Shown in pieces: positions 1 through 6,579 of a stretch of 12,565 nucleotides of DNA. How positions within the stretch are numbered: position 1 is the stretch's first letter; every line of letters starts with the position of its first letter. The stretch spans positions 85,336 through 97,900 of the forward strand of contig MU647269.1 of the NCBI GenBank assembly GCA_026770585.1, given 5' to 3'. A program made the translations under genes and the position numbers. The DNA is from Baffinella frigidus (taxonomy: Eukaryota; Cryptophyceae; Cryptomonadales; Baffinellaceae). Below the pieces are notes generated by a model. It was not told the origin of the DNA and did not search any database. It worked only from the letters and a program-made list of their open reading frames with translations.

Positions 1-22
1 GGGGGGGGGGGGGGGGGGGGGG
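1..22. repeat. poly-G homopolymer at window edge
   Basis: Twenty-two consecutive G residues open the window. It may be a genuine homopolymer, or an assembly or sequencing artefact at a contig end. No function is inferred. Confidence 0.9.
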
Positions 23-125
23 TCTCGCCCTCCAGGACGAGCTAACTCACCGATACGGTGTCACCTCACGGCTGCAGCCGTCTGTCCCACACCTCAACAT
101 TCTCCTGCACAGATGGACTCGACCC

Positions 126-256
126 CTAGCGCTGCCTGAGGTTTGTTCTGGCGCGTCCTTAAGGCTTTCAATCCGCCCTTTTGTACTGGACTTCTGCTCT
201 TGAATAAAAACGAGCCAGAATAAAAACGAGCCAGAATAAAACTCGGGCAGCGCTAG
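126..256. mobile_element. foldback (MITE-like) element, CTAGCGCTGCC ends
   Basis: The left end reads CTAGCGCTGCCTGAG. The right end is its near-perfect inverted complement CTCGGGCAGCGCTAG, and complementarity continues inward (TTTGTTCTGG against CCAGAATAAA). Flanks are GACCC and AACCC, a possible 5-bp target duplication with one mismatch. A 16-bp unit (GAATAAAAACGAGCCA) is repeated about 2.5 times at 202-242. It has no coding capacity. The same terminal motif bounds the elements at 908-1066 and 3982-4255, so I infer a non-autonomous DNA-transposon family. Confidence 0.6.
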
Positions 257-595
257 AACCCCCCCCCACACCTGTCGCAGGTGTGTCCCACCTGTCTCAG
301 GGGAGTGTGTGCTTGGCGGGGAGGCGACCTTGGTGCTGTGTGTGTCAACAACGCATAACCCCCCCCACACACACCAGTCTCAGACAGGTGCTGTACCGAT
401 GGACGCAACTCCTCGAGGGTGCAGGCACCACGCCAGAAGGATCGAGGGAAACCGACGCCTTATCCACGTCACATCTACGTGGTTGACTTGAGTATGCAAG
501 GGATTTCCCTTGAAAGATGTCAAAAGTGGATGTTTCGAGTGCCTTGGCGTGGCAAGCCGTCGGGAAAGCCACGCAGCGCGGCAAGCTCTCTTCGT
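257..595. other. no gene seen; one short dispersed repeat
   Basis: Overlapping short reading frames on both strands show no recognisable domain and no coding bias. A 24-bp sequence ending in ACGCATAACCC (338-361) recurs with one mismatch at 1419-1442. Nothing else is supportable here. Confidence 0.5.
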
Positions 596-672
596 GCTAT
601 CTTGAGGGTGGAATTTGCTGTCTTCGCCTCGACAAAGCTTCACCATAGCACCCATCCCACCCCCCAGACAGC
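596..672. mobile_element. foldback element, GCTATCTTGAGGGTGG ends
   Basis: The left end GCTATCTTGAGGGTGG pairs imperfectly with the right end CCACCCCCCAGACAGC. The interior (TTTGCT, then CTCGACAAAGCTT) matches the core of the larger foldback element at 8130-8276, so these are two members of one dispersed family. No target-site duplication was identified. Confidence 0.5.
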
Positions 673-754
673 AAAAAAGGCAATTCCAATTCTTTTTCGG
701 TCACGCCCACTGCCGAGCGAGAAGGGAACAGTCCATCTAAACGTAATACATAGG

Positions 755-828
755 CCCTACGGATCAACACCGTAGGGACATAGGGGGTTCCTACGGAAAA
801 GCCAAGGTCGATTTTCGACCTTGGCTTT
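755..828. repeat. two strong hairpins in tandem
   Basis: CCCTACGG (755-762) pairs perfectly with CCGTAGGG (770-777). Just downstream, 798-811 and 815-828 form a perfect 14-bp stem (AAAGCCAAGGTCGA) with a TTT loop. There is no T-run after the stems and no neighbouring gene, so a terminator role is not supported. It is more likely part of a foldback repeat. Confidence 0.65.
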
Positions 829-907
829 GATTTCGTGCCAAACTCGCTCGACAGCGGCTCTGGGGGGACCACGCAGCGCGTCGGGCGCTCTTCCCTCGAT
901 CAATCCT

Positions 908-1066
908 CTAGCGCTGCCTCACTCGGGTTGACCGACTATTCTCAAGTTGACATACTGGGGTTACGGTACAAACCCGTCAACTTTCCAGCGGAACAGAGCC
1001 CGGGCTCACCACATTGGTGAGCCCAAATCCAATGTGGTGAGCCCAGATAGACTGAGGCAGAGCTAG
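908..1066. mobile_element. foldback (MITE-like) element with 5-bp TSD
   Basis: Ends are CTAGCGCTGCCTCA and TGAGGCAGAGCTAG, inverted complements with one mismatch. The element is flanked by a perfect 5-bp direct repeat ATCCT (903-907 and 1067-1071), the expected footprint of transposition. Inside, 1002-1017 and 1029-1044 form a perfect 16-bp stem. It has no coding capacity. This is the best-defined member of the CTAGCGCTGCC family. Confidence 0.75.
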
Positions 1067-1077
1067 ATCCTGGCACG

Positions 1078-1295
1078 TTACCACGGCAACGTCGAGCGAA
1101 TCGCCAGGCTCAGCCTCCTCCCCTTCGGCATGCCGTAGCCCCCCCTACTGTATTGCCTACGATAACACCCTACGGAATGCCATAATTAGGTTGACGCCGT
1201 AAGTTGACGCCGGAATTAGGTTGACACAGGAATTGGGGGGTGCCCCCTTACCACAGGGACGTCGAGCGCGTCGCCAGGCTCAGCCTCCTCTCCTT
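1078..1295. repeat. 48-bp direct duplication 170 bp apart
   Basis: 1078-1125 and 1248-1295 match over 48 bp with few differences (shared core GTCGAGCG, then TCGCCAGGCTCAGCCTCCTC). Both copies are open in the same plus-strand frame (YHGNVERIARLSLL and YHRDVERVARLSLL) and also on the minus strand. They may be remnants of a coding exon, but no larger reading frame or splice context supports a gene. Confidence 0.6.
1183..1234. repeat. clustered GTTGAC repeats
   Basis: The segment contains three closely spaced GTTGAC hexamers within AATTAGGTTGACGCCG-like units. GTTGAC/GTCAAC recurs at the ends of foldback repeats throughout the first 6.5 kb, so this is probably a degraded cluster of those ends. 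Confidence 0.5.
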
Positions 1296-1687
1296 CCCGC
1301 CTCTCCACCTGACAGCCCCGCACCCTCCATCGCTCACCTTGCTGTTCACTTCATTGAATCAAGTTAATTCAACGCCCCTCAGCGTTGCCAAGTGCAAGTC
1401 CTTCGCACTCCACATGCGGTGTGTGTCAACGACGCATAACCCTGCCTGCAAATCGACATGCTGGGTGCGTGTCACTTCCGCCTGAACAGGACCCCCCCCT
1501 GCCACCCTGCGAAAGCGATCTCGGAAGGCTCACCGCTTGACGCAAAGCACTTTTGGCGTGTTTCCCGGGTGAAAATCAACAGTGGACAGATTCTTGAAGG
1601 CACCGGTGCCTGCTAAGCGGCGAGAACGATCTCCCAGGCGCAAAAACCGCGGGAAATCAGATGGTGGGCGTGCTTGTGCGGAGGCCT
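1296..1687. other. no gene seen
   Basis: Short frames on both strands have no recognisable domains. The only repeat noted is 1419-1442, a copy of 338-361. I see no RNA gene, hairpin array or splice-like exon here. Confidence 0.45.
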
Positions 1688-1841
1688 GGAAGACTCGATG
1701 CTTGCAACACAGCAATACGAGCCCGCCTCGAATCAAGCTTCGAGTCTTCACATCAATACGAGCCCGCCTCGAAAGCAATACGAGCCCGCCTCGAAAGCAA
1801 TACGAGCCCGCCTCGAACCCCCCACAGGAAGACTCGATGCT
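1688..1841. repeat. short tandem repeat array bracketed by a 15-bp repeat
   Basis: The unit CAATACGAGCCCGCCTCGAA occurs four times, starting at 1713, 1754, 1776 and 1798; the last three are spaced by 22 bp. The array is bracketed by direct copies of GGAAGACTCGATGCT (1688-1702 and 1827-1841). Reading frames through it only spell out the repeat, so I do not call a protein. Confidence 0.8.
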
Positions 1842-1863
1842 AGAAAGACAGCAGGGCCATCCC

Positions 1864-2350
1864 GCAGATAAGTTCCAGTGTCCACCTATGGTGGGAGCTC
1901 GAAAACCCTCAAGGACCTACCGCTCGTAAGGCTACAGGGAACGAGCCCACCCGGATATCCGGGGGTAACGTGACCATTCCCGGTACAACCCGAAAAAAGG
2001 ATCCAAATCCGGTTCAAACGTGCTCTCTGTAGCCTTTCGAGTGGAGGGCGGGGGGGAGAACCGGACCGTCCCTGTAGCGGCCACCCGTGACCTTTCGCAC
2101 TGGCCCGGTACTCCCCCCCTCCATAGTTTCGCAGATAAGTTCCAGTGTCCGCCTATGGAAGGAGCTCGAAAAACCTAGAGGACCTAAAACCCTAGAGGGC
2201 CCAAAGGGGGGACGCACCGGGCCGTCCTTGTACGGCCACCCGTGATTCTTCGCACTGCAGTGTAGGAGCTCGGAAAACCTGGAGGACCTGAAGGGCTGGG
2301 GGGACGCACCGGGCCGTCCCTGTAGCGGCCACCCGTGACCTTGCGCACTG
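1864..2350. repeat. degenerate repeat family, about 90-150 bp units
   Basis: Two motifs alternate. The first contains GCAGATAAGTTCCAGTGTCC followed by GGAGCTCGAAAA (1864-1920, 2131-2187, partial near 2252-2290). The second contains GGCCACCCGTGA and TTCGCACTG or TGCGCACTG (about 2064-2103, 2217-2263, 2306-2350). Copies are in direct orientation and diverged. No conserved reading frame is evident. Confidence 0.7.
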
Positions 2351-2397
2351 CTGCCGTGCGGAACATCGCCTGCGTCACACCCGAGCGGTTAACTCTC

Positions 2398-2516
2398 ACA
2401 GGCAGAGGGAGACAGAGCGAGAGAGGGAGGGAGGGAGAGAGCGAGAGAGCGAGAGAGCGAGAGAGAGAGAACGAGAGAGAGAGAACGAGAGAGAGAGAGG
2501 GCGAGAGATAGAGAGC
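2398..2516. repeat. (GA)n-rich microsatellite
   Basis: An imperfect GA/GAGC/GGGA tract. It is flanked by a duplicated segment that recurs around the next GA tract: GAACAT..GCCTGCGTCACAC lies near 2358 and near 2549. Reading frames through it are Arg/Glu or Ser/Leu dipeptide artefacts. Confidence 0.9.
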
Positions 2517-2517
2517 A

Positions 2518-2540
2518 GCGTTGACCCGCGCGGTCAACGC
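2518..2540. repeat. hairpin GCGTTGACC/GGTCAACGC (copy 1)
   Basis: A perfect 9-bp stem with loop CGCGC directly abuts the GA tract. The same hairpin with loop CGAGC abuts the second GA tract at 2886-2908. Both are preceded by GCGAGAGATAGAGAGCA, so microsatellite plus hairpin was duplicated as a unit. Confidence 0.75.
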
Positions 2541-2690
2541 GCGTGCGGAACATTTTGCCTGCGTCACACGCGAGCTGTTAACGCTAGGCGAACCAGGTCA
2601 AAATGTGACTGTGAATGGTAATATTATCCAATGTTCACCAGGTTCCAATGTTACGGTATTGGACGAGCGGTCCACACGCGCTGCGCACCC

Positions 2691-2885
2691 CAGAGAGGGA
2701 GGGAGAGAGGGAGGGAGAGAGAGAGGGAGAGAGGGAGAGAGAGAGAGGGAGAGAGAGAGAGGGAGAGAGGGAGAGAGAGGGCGAGAGATAGAGAGAGCGA
2801 GAGAGAGAGAGAGAGAGAGAGAGGGCGAGAGATAGAGAGAGCGAGAGAGAGAGAGAGAGAGAGAGAGGGCGAGAGATAGAGAGCA
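2691..2885. repeat. (GA)n-rich microsatellite
   Basis: The second and longer GA tract contains three near-identical internal blocks (GGGCGAGAGATAGAGA) showing higher-order tandem duplication. It ends in the hairpin at 2886-2908. It is not coding. Confidence 0.9.
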
Positions 2886-2908
2886 GCGTTGACCCGAGCG
2901 GTCAACGC
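2886..2908. repeat. hairpin GCGTTGACC/GGTCAACGC (copy 2)
   Basis: A perfect 9-bp stem with loop CGAGC; it is the second copy of the microsatellite-boundary hairpin at 2518-2540. Confidence 0.75.
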
Positions 2909-3278
2909 GCTGTCCCGCGCTGGCTAGCGACGAGACCCTTTAGGAGGTGGCGATGTTTTACACGACAGCCATCCCCGGACACCAACCCTTTCCGCGGGCT
3001 GGCTCGGCTTTGTTTCAAGCATCGGGGGGGGGGCACGACGAGGGAGCAGGGATCGCAAGGGATGCACGCAACCACTAGCCCTCACGGCGCTCAAATGCCT
3101 AAATCGGTTTGGGCCAAGGACGCCAGAATGCGGCGTGCATGGCCCAATTTGTACCAGAAAAATAGAAGGACAGAAGTGATTTGGGCTTGATGTGAGGGTT
3201 GGTGGAAGGAGAGACGCGACGGCGAGGGGGAAGGTTGAGGTGGGGGGTCGTCAGCAAAAAGAGGGTCGCCTCAGTACT
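2909..3278. other. no gene seen
   Basis: A short G-run occurs near 3025. Reading frames are present on both strands without recognisable motifs. I cannot support any gene, RNA or element in this stretch. Confidence 0.45.
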
Positions 3279-3343
3279 GGCGCGTCCTGGGTTAGTACGG
3301 GCGCGTCCTGAGGGAACATACACGTTTGCACGGGCGCGTCCTG
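3279..3343. repeat. GCGCGTCCTG repeat, copy 1
   Basis: GCGCGTCCTG occurs three times, interspersed with TTAGTACGG and AACATACACG. The whole 65-bp block recurs in direct orientation at 7604-7669, inside the proposed intron 2 of the plus-strand gene. It is a dispersed repeat of unknown origin. Confidence 0.75.
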
Positions 3344-3429
3344 CAGAGACAGGAAGAACTAAAGCGGTGGTGGGTGTCAACCGTCTGGTGCAGAGCGGGG
3401 ATCTCAATGAACCTCCCCGCAGCCATCTC

Positions 3430-3545
3430 TTCGGGGGTCACCTGCCCCAGAAACTCACCTCTCAGTCTGCGAACAAAAGAACCCCGCCTCTCAGTCTGCG
3501 AACGGTCACCTGCCCCGGGAACTCGCTCCTCGGTCTCTGCGAACA
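3430..3545. repeat. short internal repeats in an open minus-strand frame
   Basis: GGTCACCTGCCCC occurs at 3436 and 3504, and CTCAGTCTGCGAAC at 3461 and 3490, with a diverged third copy near 3530. The minus strand stays open for 111 codons (3292-3627) with a mixed composition (for example TPEEMAAGRFIEIPALHQTV), so an exon is possible. No family is recognised, and its start region lies in sequence that is itself duplicated at 3845-3915. Confidence 0.4.
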
Positions 3546-3615
3546 AAGGATCGCCGCCCAACCCAACCTCTTCCTCACGCAGCTCTAGAGAAGCCATGGA
3601 GTAGCACCAGCGACC

Positions 3616-3910
3616 CGCGGATGGCACGAGTGCTAGTTCTGTCTCAGTCTATTTGGTCTCACCAATTTCACTCGGAGTCAGAACATTTCGCCTAAGTCAA
3701 CTCCCCCTGAAAGCCAGCGCCTTAAGTCAAATGCCGTCCATAGTGGCCAGGTCCATCTAAACGAAAACAGGGGAAAGTTGACTTAGGTGAGCTGGTTGAC
3801 TTAGCTGAAATCTTGTGGCTCGGAGTGAATTTGGGGAGACCAGGCTCCGCCCAACGCTCCTCCTCAAGGGAGGCCAGACAGTAGAAACCGCAACCCGCGG
3901 ATGGCACGAG
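3616..3910. repeat. direct duplication with CGCGGATGGCACGAG
   Basis: CGCGGATGGCACGAG is identical at 3616-3630 and 3896-3910, with about 70 bp of diverged similarity upstream of each (shared GCCCAAC, CTC and AGTAG blocks). A third copy of the 15-mer lies at 4814-4828, next to a copy of the glycosyltransferase exon edge. It is a dispersed repeat, origin unknown. Confidence 0.65.
3691..3787. mobile_element. foldback element, CCTAAGTCAACT ends
   Basis: The left end CCTAAGTCAACTCCCCCTG and right end CAGGGGAAAGTTGACTTAGG are inverted complements with minor differences. The element is 97 bp and non-coding. The terminal motif TAAGTCAACTCCCC also occurs at about 4294, 4427, 5197 and 6487 and inverted near 5490-5504, so it marks a dispersed family. 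Confidence 0.65.
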
Positions 3911-3981
3911 TGTAAGGCCACCCAAGGAGGGTTGGTCGCTCGAGGGTTGACTGCTCTCAGGGGGTGGGTTTCAGGGGACAT

Positions 3982-4255
3982 CTAGCGCTGCTTCCGTGAA
4001 CCTGGGCTCCTCAATAAATACATGTACAGGGGAACCTCGCTCATGAGAAACTGCCCCCCCCCTTAGGACCAACATAGGGCCCTAGGCATAGGCCTACTGT
4101 AGGGTCCTATGGGAAGGCGGTTTCTTATGAGCCAGGTACCCCTGTAGATGCTCTTCGTACTGGATCGTTTGTCCGGAGTCTAAACGGATTTAACGAGTTA
4201 AATCCTGATCTAAACGGATTTAACGAGGTGCCCAGATGAACTGAGGCAGAGCTAG
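3982..4255. mobile_element. foldback element, CTAGCGCTGC ends, with nested inverted repeat
   Basis: Outer ends CTAGCGCTGC and GGCAGAGCTAG match the family at 126-256 and 908-1066. Inside, 4025-4055 and 4116-4146 are inverted copies of about 31 bp (shared TACAGGGG and CTCAT..GAAAC). Near the right end a 19-bp sequence TCTAAACGGATTTAACGAG is repeated at 4179 and 4209. The flanks GACAT and ACCAC give no target duplication, so it may be composite or rearranged. One inner arm recurs at 12328-12357. Confidence 0.55.
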
Positions 4256-4521
4256 ACCACCCTGGATGGAACATTATGGTATTTTCAGCATTCTTAAGTC
4301 AACTCCCCTTGGAGATGGCGCCACAATGTGGCGCCCCCGTGATGAATGGATCTGGTACAAAAAGGTCTAATATGTATTTTAGTGGTATACCACCCTGGAT
4401 GGAACATTATGGTATTTTGAGCATTCTTAAGTCAACTCCACTTGGAGATGGCGCCACAATGTGGCGCCCCCGTGATGAATGGATCTGGTACAAAAAGGTC
4501 TAATATGTATTTTAGTGGTAT
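4256..4521. repeat. 133-bp tandem duplication
   Basis: Two head-to-tail copies (4256-4388 and 4389-4521) differ at only a couple of positions. Each contains a TTAAGTCAACTCC motif followed by a near-perfect palindrome GGCGCCACAATGTGGCGCC. The high identity suggests a recent event or local assembly duplication. Reading frames of 75 and 62 codons simply read through the repeat. Confidence 0.9.
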
Positions 4522-4589
4522 AAATCATGTCAACTTTTGCGATAAAGGGTTATTCGGGATTGGCCGCAAGTCCCCTCCAGGGTGGGTGC

Positions 4590-4618
4590 GGGGAAACACC
4601 AGGGAGCTCTGCCACGCG
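4590..4618 (-). pseudogene. echo of glycosyltransferase exon edge (copy 3)
   Basis: On the minus strand it reads CGCGTGGCAGAGCTCCCTG followed by GTGTTTCCCC. This matches the last codons and splice donor of the glycosyltransferase exon ending at 5616. It lies downstream of that exon on the same strand. The reading frame upstream is not preserved, so it is a non-functional fragment. Confidence 0.5.
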
Positions 4619-4692
4619 GGTCAAGAGTGACATCCCTTAGAGTTTCCCTTATTTCCCTGATCGTCGTATCCTCTGAATCTCATCTTTTCTCG

Positions 4693-4723
4693 GACGGGAA
4701 GGCACCAGGGAGTTCTGCCATGC
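4693..4723 (-). pseudogene. echo of glycosyltransferase exon edge (copy 2)
   Basis: On the minus strand GGCAGAACTCCCTG is followed by GTGCCTTCCC, nearly identical to the exon end and donor at 5616/5615. Only about 15 exon bases are retained. It is a fragment, not a usable exon. Confidence 0.55.
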
Positions 4724-4731
4724 CCGTTATC

Positions 4732-4788
4732 AGCCCGTTGTCAGCTGATTGCTGATAAATTAGCCCGTTGTCAGCTGATTGCTGATAA
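4732..4788. repeat. 30-bp period direct repeat
   Basis: The 27-bp unit starting AGCCCGTTGTCAGCTGATTG is present at 4732-4758 and 4762-4788, identical in both copies. Each contains short self-complementary stretches (TCAGCTGA). Confidence 0.85.
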
Positions 4789-4826
4789 GTTGACGAGCTG
4801 ATATATCAGCCCTCGCGGATGGCACG

Positions 4827-4873
4827 AGCGCGGGAAGGCACCAGGAAGTGCTGCCACGCGACGTAGCGCTCCC
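4827..4873 (-). pseudogene. echo of glycosyltransferase exon edge (copy 1)
   Basis: On the minus strand it can be read as ERYVAWQHFL followed by GTGCCTTCCC. This corresponds to ERYVAWQNSL plus donor GTGCTTTCCC at the true exon end. It is the longest of three downstream echoes, sharing about 45 bp with 5601-5646. No acceptor or upstream frame is attached, so it is a partial exon duplication in the presumed intron. Confidence 0.65.
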
Positions 4874-5093
4874 TGAATAAATGTAAACTTAAGAGAGAAA
4901 TGTAAACTTACGGTTGATAGGCTCAACGGTCCTTAACAAATACATATGATGCCAGGGTGCGGCAAAATGCACCACGCCAGAGTCTTGGAAGGGGTCGCCG
5001 AAAGTCAATTCCCCCTCAAGGCAGCGGTTTTCAAAAGTCAACGACCGCGTCCTGACGCGGTCTAAAAAATCCAACCCCCTCCTCCACTTTGAC

Positions 5094-5132
5094 GTGGCAA
5101 AACCTCTCTCAATAAATGAGAATACTCAGAAT
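5094..5132. repeat. direct repeat flanking the nested hairpin element (left copy)
   Basis: GGCAAAA, AACCTCTCT and AATAAAT..AGAATA..TCAGAAT recur at 5549-5592, on the other side of the 5160-5538 foldback element. On the minus strand the right copy lies just inside the presumed intron after the glycosyltransferase donor. Confidence 0.7.
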
Positions 5133-5159
5133 ACCGACCTTGAGCTTGGCAACGGCATT

Positions 5160-5538
5160 TATCTCATGAAAGGACTTTTAGAAGTCCTTTTCGTAAAGTC
5201 AACTCCCCTACAAAACCGTCAACTAATGCGTAGAGTAAAGAATTTATTTTCCGATGTCTTTTACAAGTGATTTTACCGCGGCCGAATCGTCTCTTAAGGA
5301 AACGATTGACTTTTGATGGCGGGTTTCCCGTTTTTAGGGGATTTGTACGGGGAGTCGCCCGAAATCGGGGAGCTTTGCCGTACAAAAATAATAGAAAGAC
5401 ACATGCAAAAGACATCGGAAAATAAAAAGGTTGTTTTCCGATCGAATAGAAACGATCGGAAAACAACCCTTTAAAGTTGACGAATTTGTGAGGGAGTTGA
5501 CTTAGGAAAAGGACTTCTAAAAGTCCTTTTCTGAGATA
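5160..5538. mobile_element. nested multi-hairpin foldback element
   Basis: Outer arms 5160-5223 and 5476-5538 are inverted copies (TATCTCA, a GGACTTTTAGAAGTCC hairpin, AAGTCAACTCCC, GTCAAC). Nested inside are a 19-bp perfect inverted repeat (5244-5262 with 5407-5425), a 16-bp perfect hairpin (5429-5444 with 5453-5468) and a 9-bp stem (5342-5350 with 5378-5386). It has no convincing coding frame. The outer motif TAAGTCAACTCCCC links it to the family at 3691-3787. I infer a large non-autonomous foldback element sitting in a presumed intron. Confidence 0.65.
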
Positions 5539-5615
5539 AGCATGGGCTTGGCAAAACGGAGAACCTCTCTAATAAATCAGAATATTCAGAATGCTCAGGA
5601 TGCGCGGGAAAGCAC

Positions 5616-6305
5616 CAGGGAGTTCTGCCACGCGACGTAGCGCTCCATGCCTGGGCGCGGCCACCCGATCAGCGTCGTGCGGCAGCTCACGCCGTCCCAG
5701 TCGGGGTGATCAGCCAGCGCGCCCATCATCTTCCGAAGCGCGTCGGGGGAGGCGCGCTCGTCGTCGCTCTCCATCTGCGCGAGGAGCGGGGCGGTGGCGC
5801 GGGACAGGCACAGCGTCATCGACGCGCCCTGCCCGCGGTTGACCCCGTCGGCCCAGGAGAGCACCCTCAGGTGGTGCTCCGGCCGGCAGGCGGCGGCCAC
5901 GTCTGCTACCGTAACGGGGTTCGCCCGAAGGTTCTTGAGCTCCTCAGGCTCGTCGGCCTCCTGAAAGGAAGGGTGGTCCTGTGTCTCCGCTGCCCGCAGC
6001 GCCTGGCGAAGGGCCGGGTTTGTTGACGGGGCGCCCGCTGCCCCCTCCTCTCCCGCGTCGAGGCGCTGCCGCTTTGCCGCGTGGGCCTCTTCTTGCCCTG
6101 GCAGGAGACAGTCCTCGCACGACGCCCGCGCGCCGAGCAGCGCGGCGAGCTCCTCGAGGAAGCCCATGCTGCCGTCGCGCGACGCGTCGTCGGCGCAGAT
6201 CAGCTCCAGGCTCACGCCGCCCAGGTCCTGCTTCAGCATGTCGCGCACCGCCAGCGGGAGCCACGGCATCGCGTTGTACACGGGGAGGATCACGCTCAGC
6301 GCCAT
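5616..6305 (-). CDS. family 2 glycosyltransferase, first exon (partial)
   Basis: This exon encodes the GT-A catalytic core of a family 2 glycosyltransferase, which moves a sugar from a nucleotide-sugar donor. From the ATG at 6305 (A at -3, G at +4), residues 4-11 read SVILPVYN, followed by DDASRDGS (39-46), NRGQGAS (156-162), the DXD-like metal/nucleotide motif ESDD (179-182) and ERYVAWQN (221-228). The ERY..W.N block after the DXD resembles human B3GNTL1 (queuosine-tRNA galactosyltransferase), which is an inference from memory. Residues of roughly 55-140 form a low-complexity, charged insertion compared with compact GT2 enzymes; it could hide an unrecognised intron. The exon probably ends after codon 230 at donor GTGCTT (5615); the frame otherwise stops six codons later. 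The C-terminal exons were not found in the window. An upstream in-frame ATG at 6329 is an alternative start. Confidence 0.75.
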
Positions 6306-6579
6306 GATGCCCCCGGCGCACCCGGTCATCTCTTTGGGTGCTCTTTGGGTGACTGGGGTTCTTGGGGGAGCTGAGATGCTCGCCTGTCCGATCCACCAAG
6401 GGGATATGCAAGTCAGTTTGAACCTATGGCACCTAGTCAGTTTGAACCTATGGATCGATGGACCAGGATCCACGAACAAGTCCGACTAAGTCAACTTTTG
6501 GCAACTTTTGAGTGCAACACAAAAGTCAATTTCCTCTAAAGTGGCCGGTGAAGGGGCATCGGGCGGCGATCTCCTCAAG
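6306..6579. promoter_or_regulatory. head-to-head intergenic region, candidate bidirectional promoter
   Basis: About 270 bp separate the divergent glycosyltransferase and membrane-protein starts. It contains a 19-bp sequence AGTCAGTTTGAACCTATGG repeated at 6411 and 6435 (24-bp period), an 11-bp TCTTTGGGTGC repeat near 6331, and a TAAGTCAACTTTTG motif (6487-6500) of the dispersed foldback family. I see no clear TATA box. Promoter function is inferred only from position. Confidence 0.35.

Noticed and set aside
798-828. Bacterial-type terminator
   Set aside because: The hairpin is perfect, but the context is eukaryotic, with no upstream gene or T-run.
1713-1817. CRISPR-like array
   Set aside because: Units are about 20 bp with essentially no spacers (2 bp between most copies), and the surroundings are eukaryotic. 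It is a simple tandem repeat.
2521-2905. Arg/Glu and Ser/Leu dipeptide proteins
   Set aside because: They are translations of the GA/CT microsatellites and do not resemble genuine proteins. The same applies to the frames at 8852-9187, 9709-10161 and 11772-12113.
3292-3627. 111-codon minus-strand gene
   Set aside because: The composition is protein-like, but there is no recognisable family and much of it is short repeats shared with 3845-3915. It is kept as a repeat with a note, not a gene.
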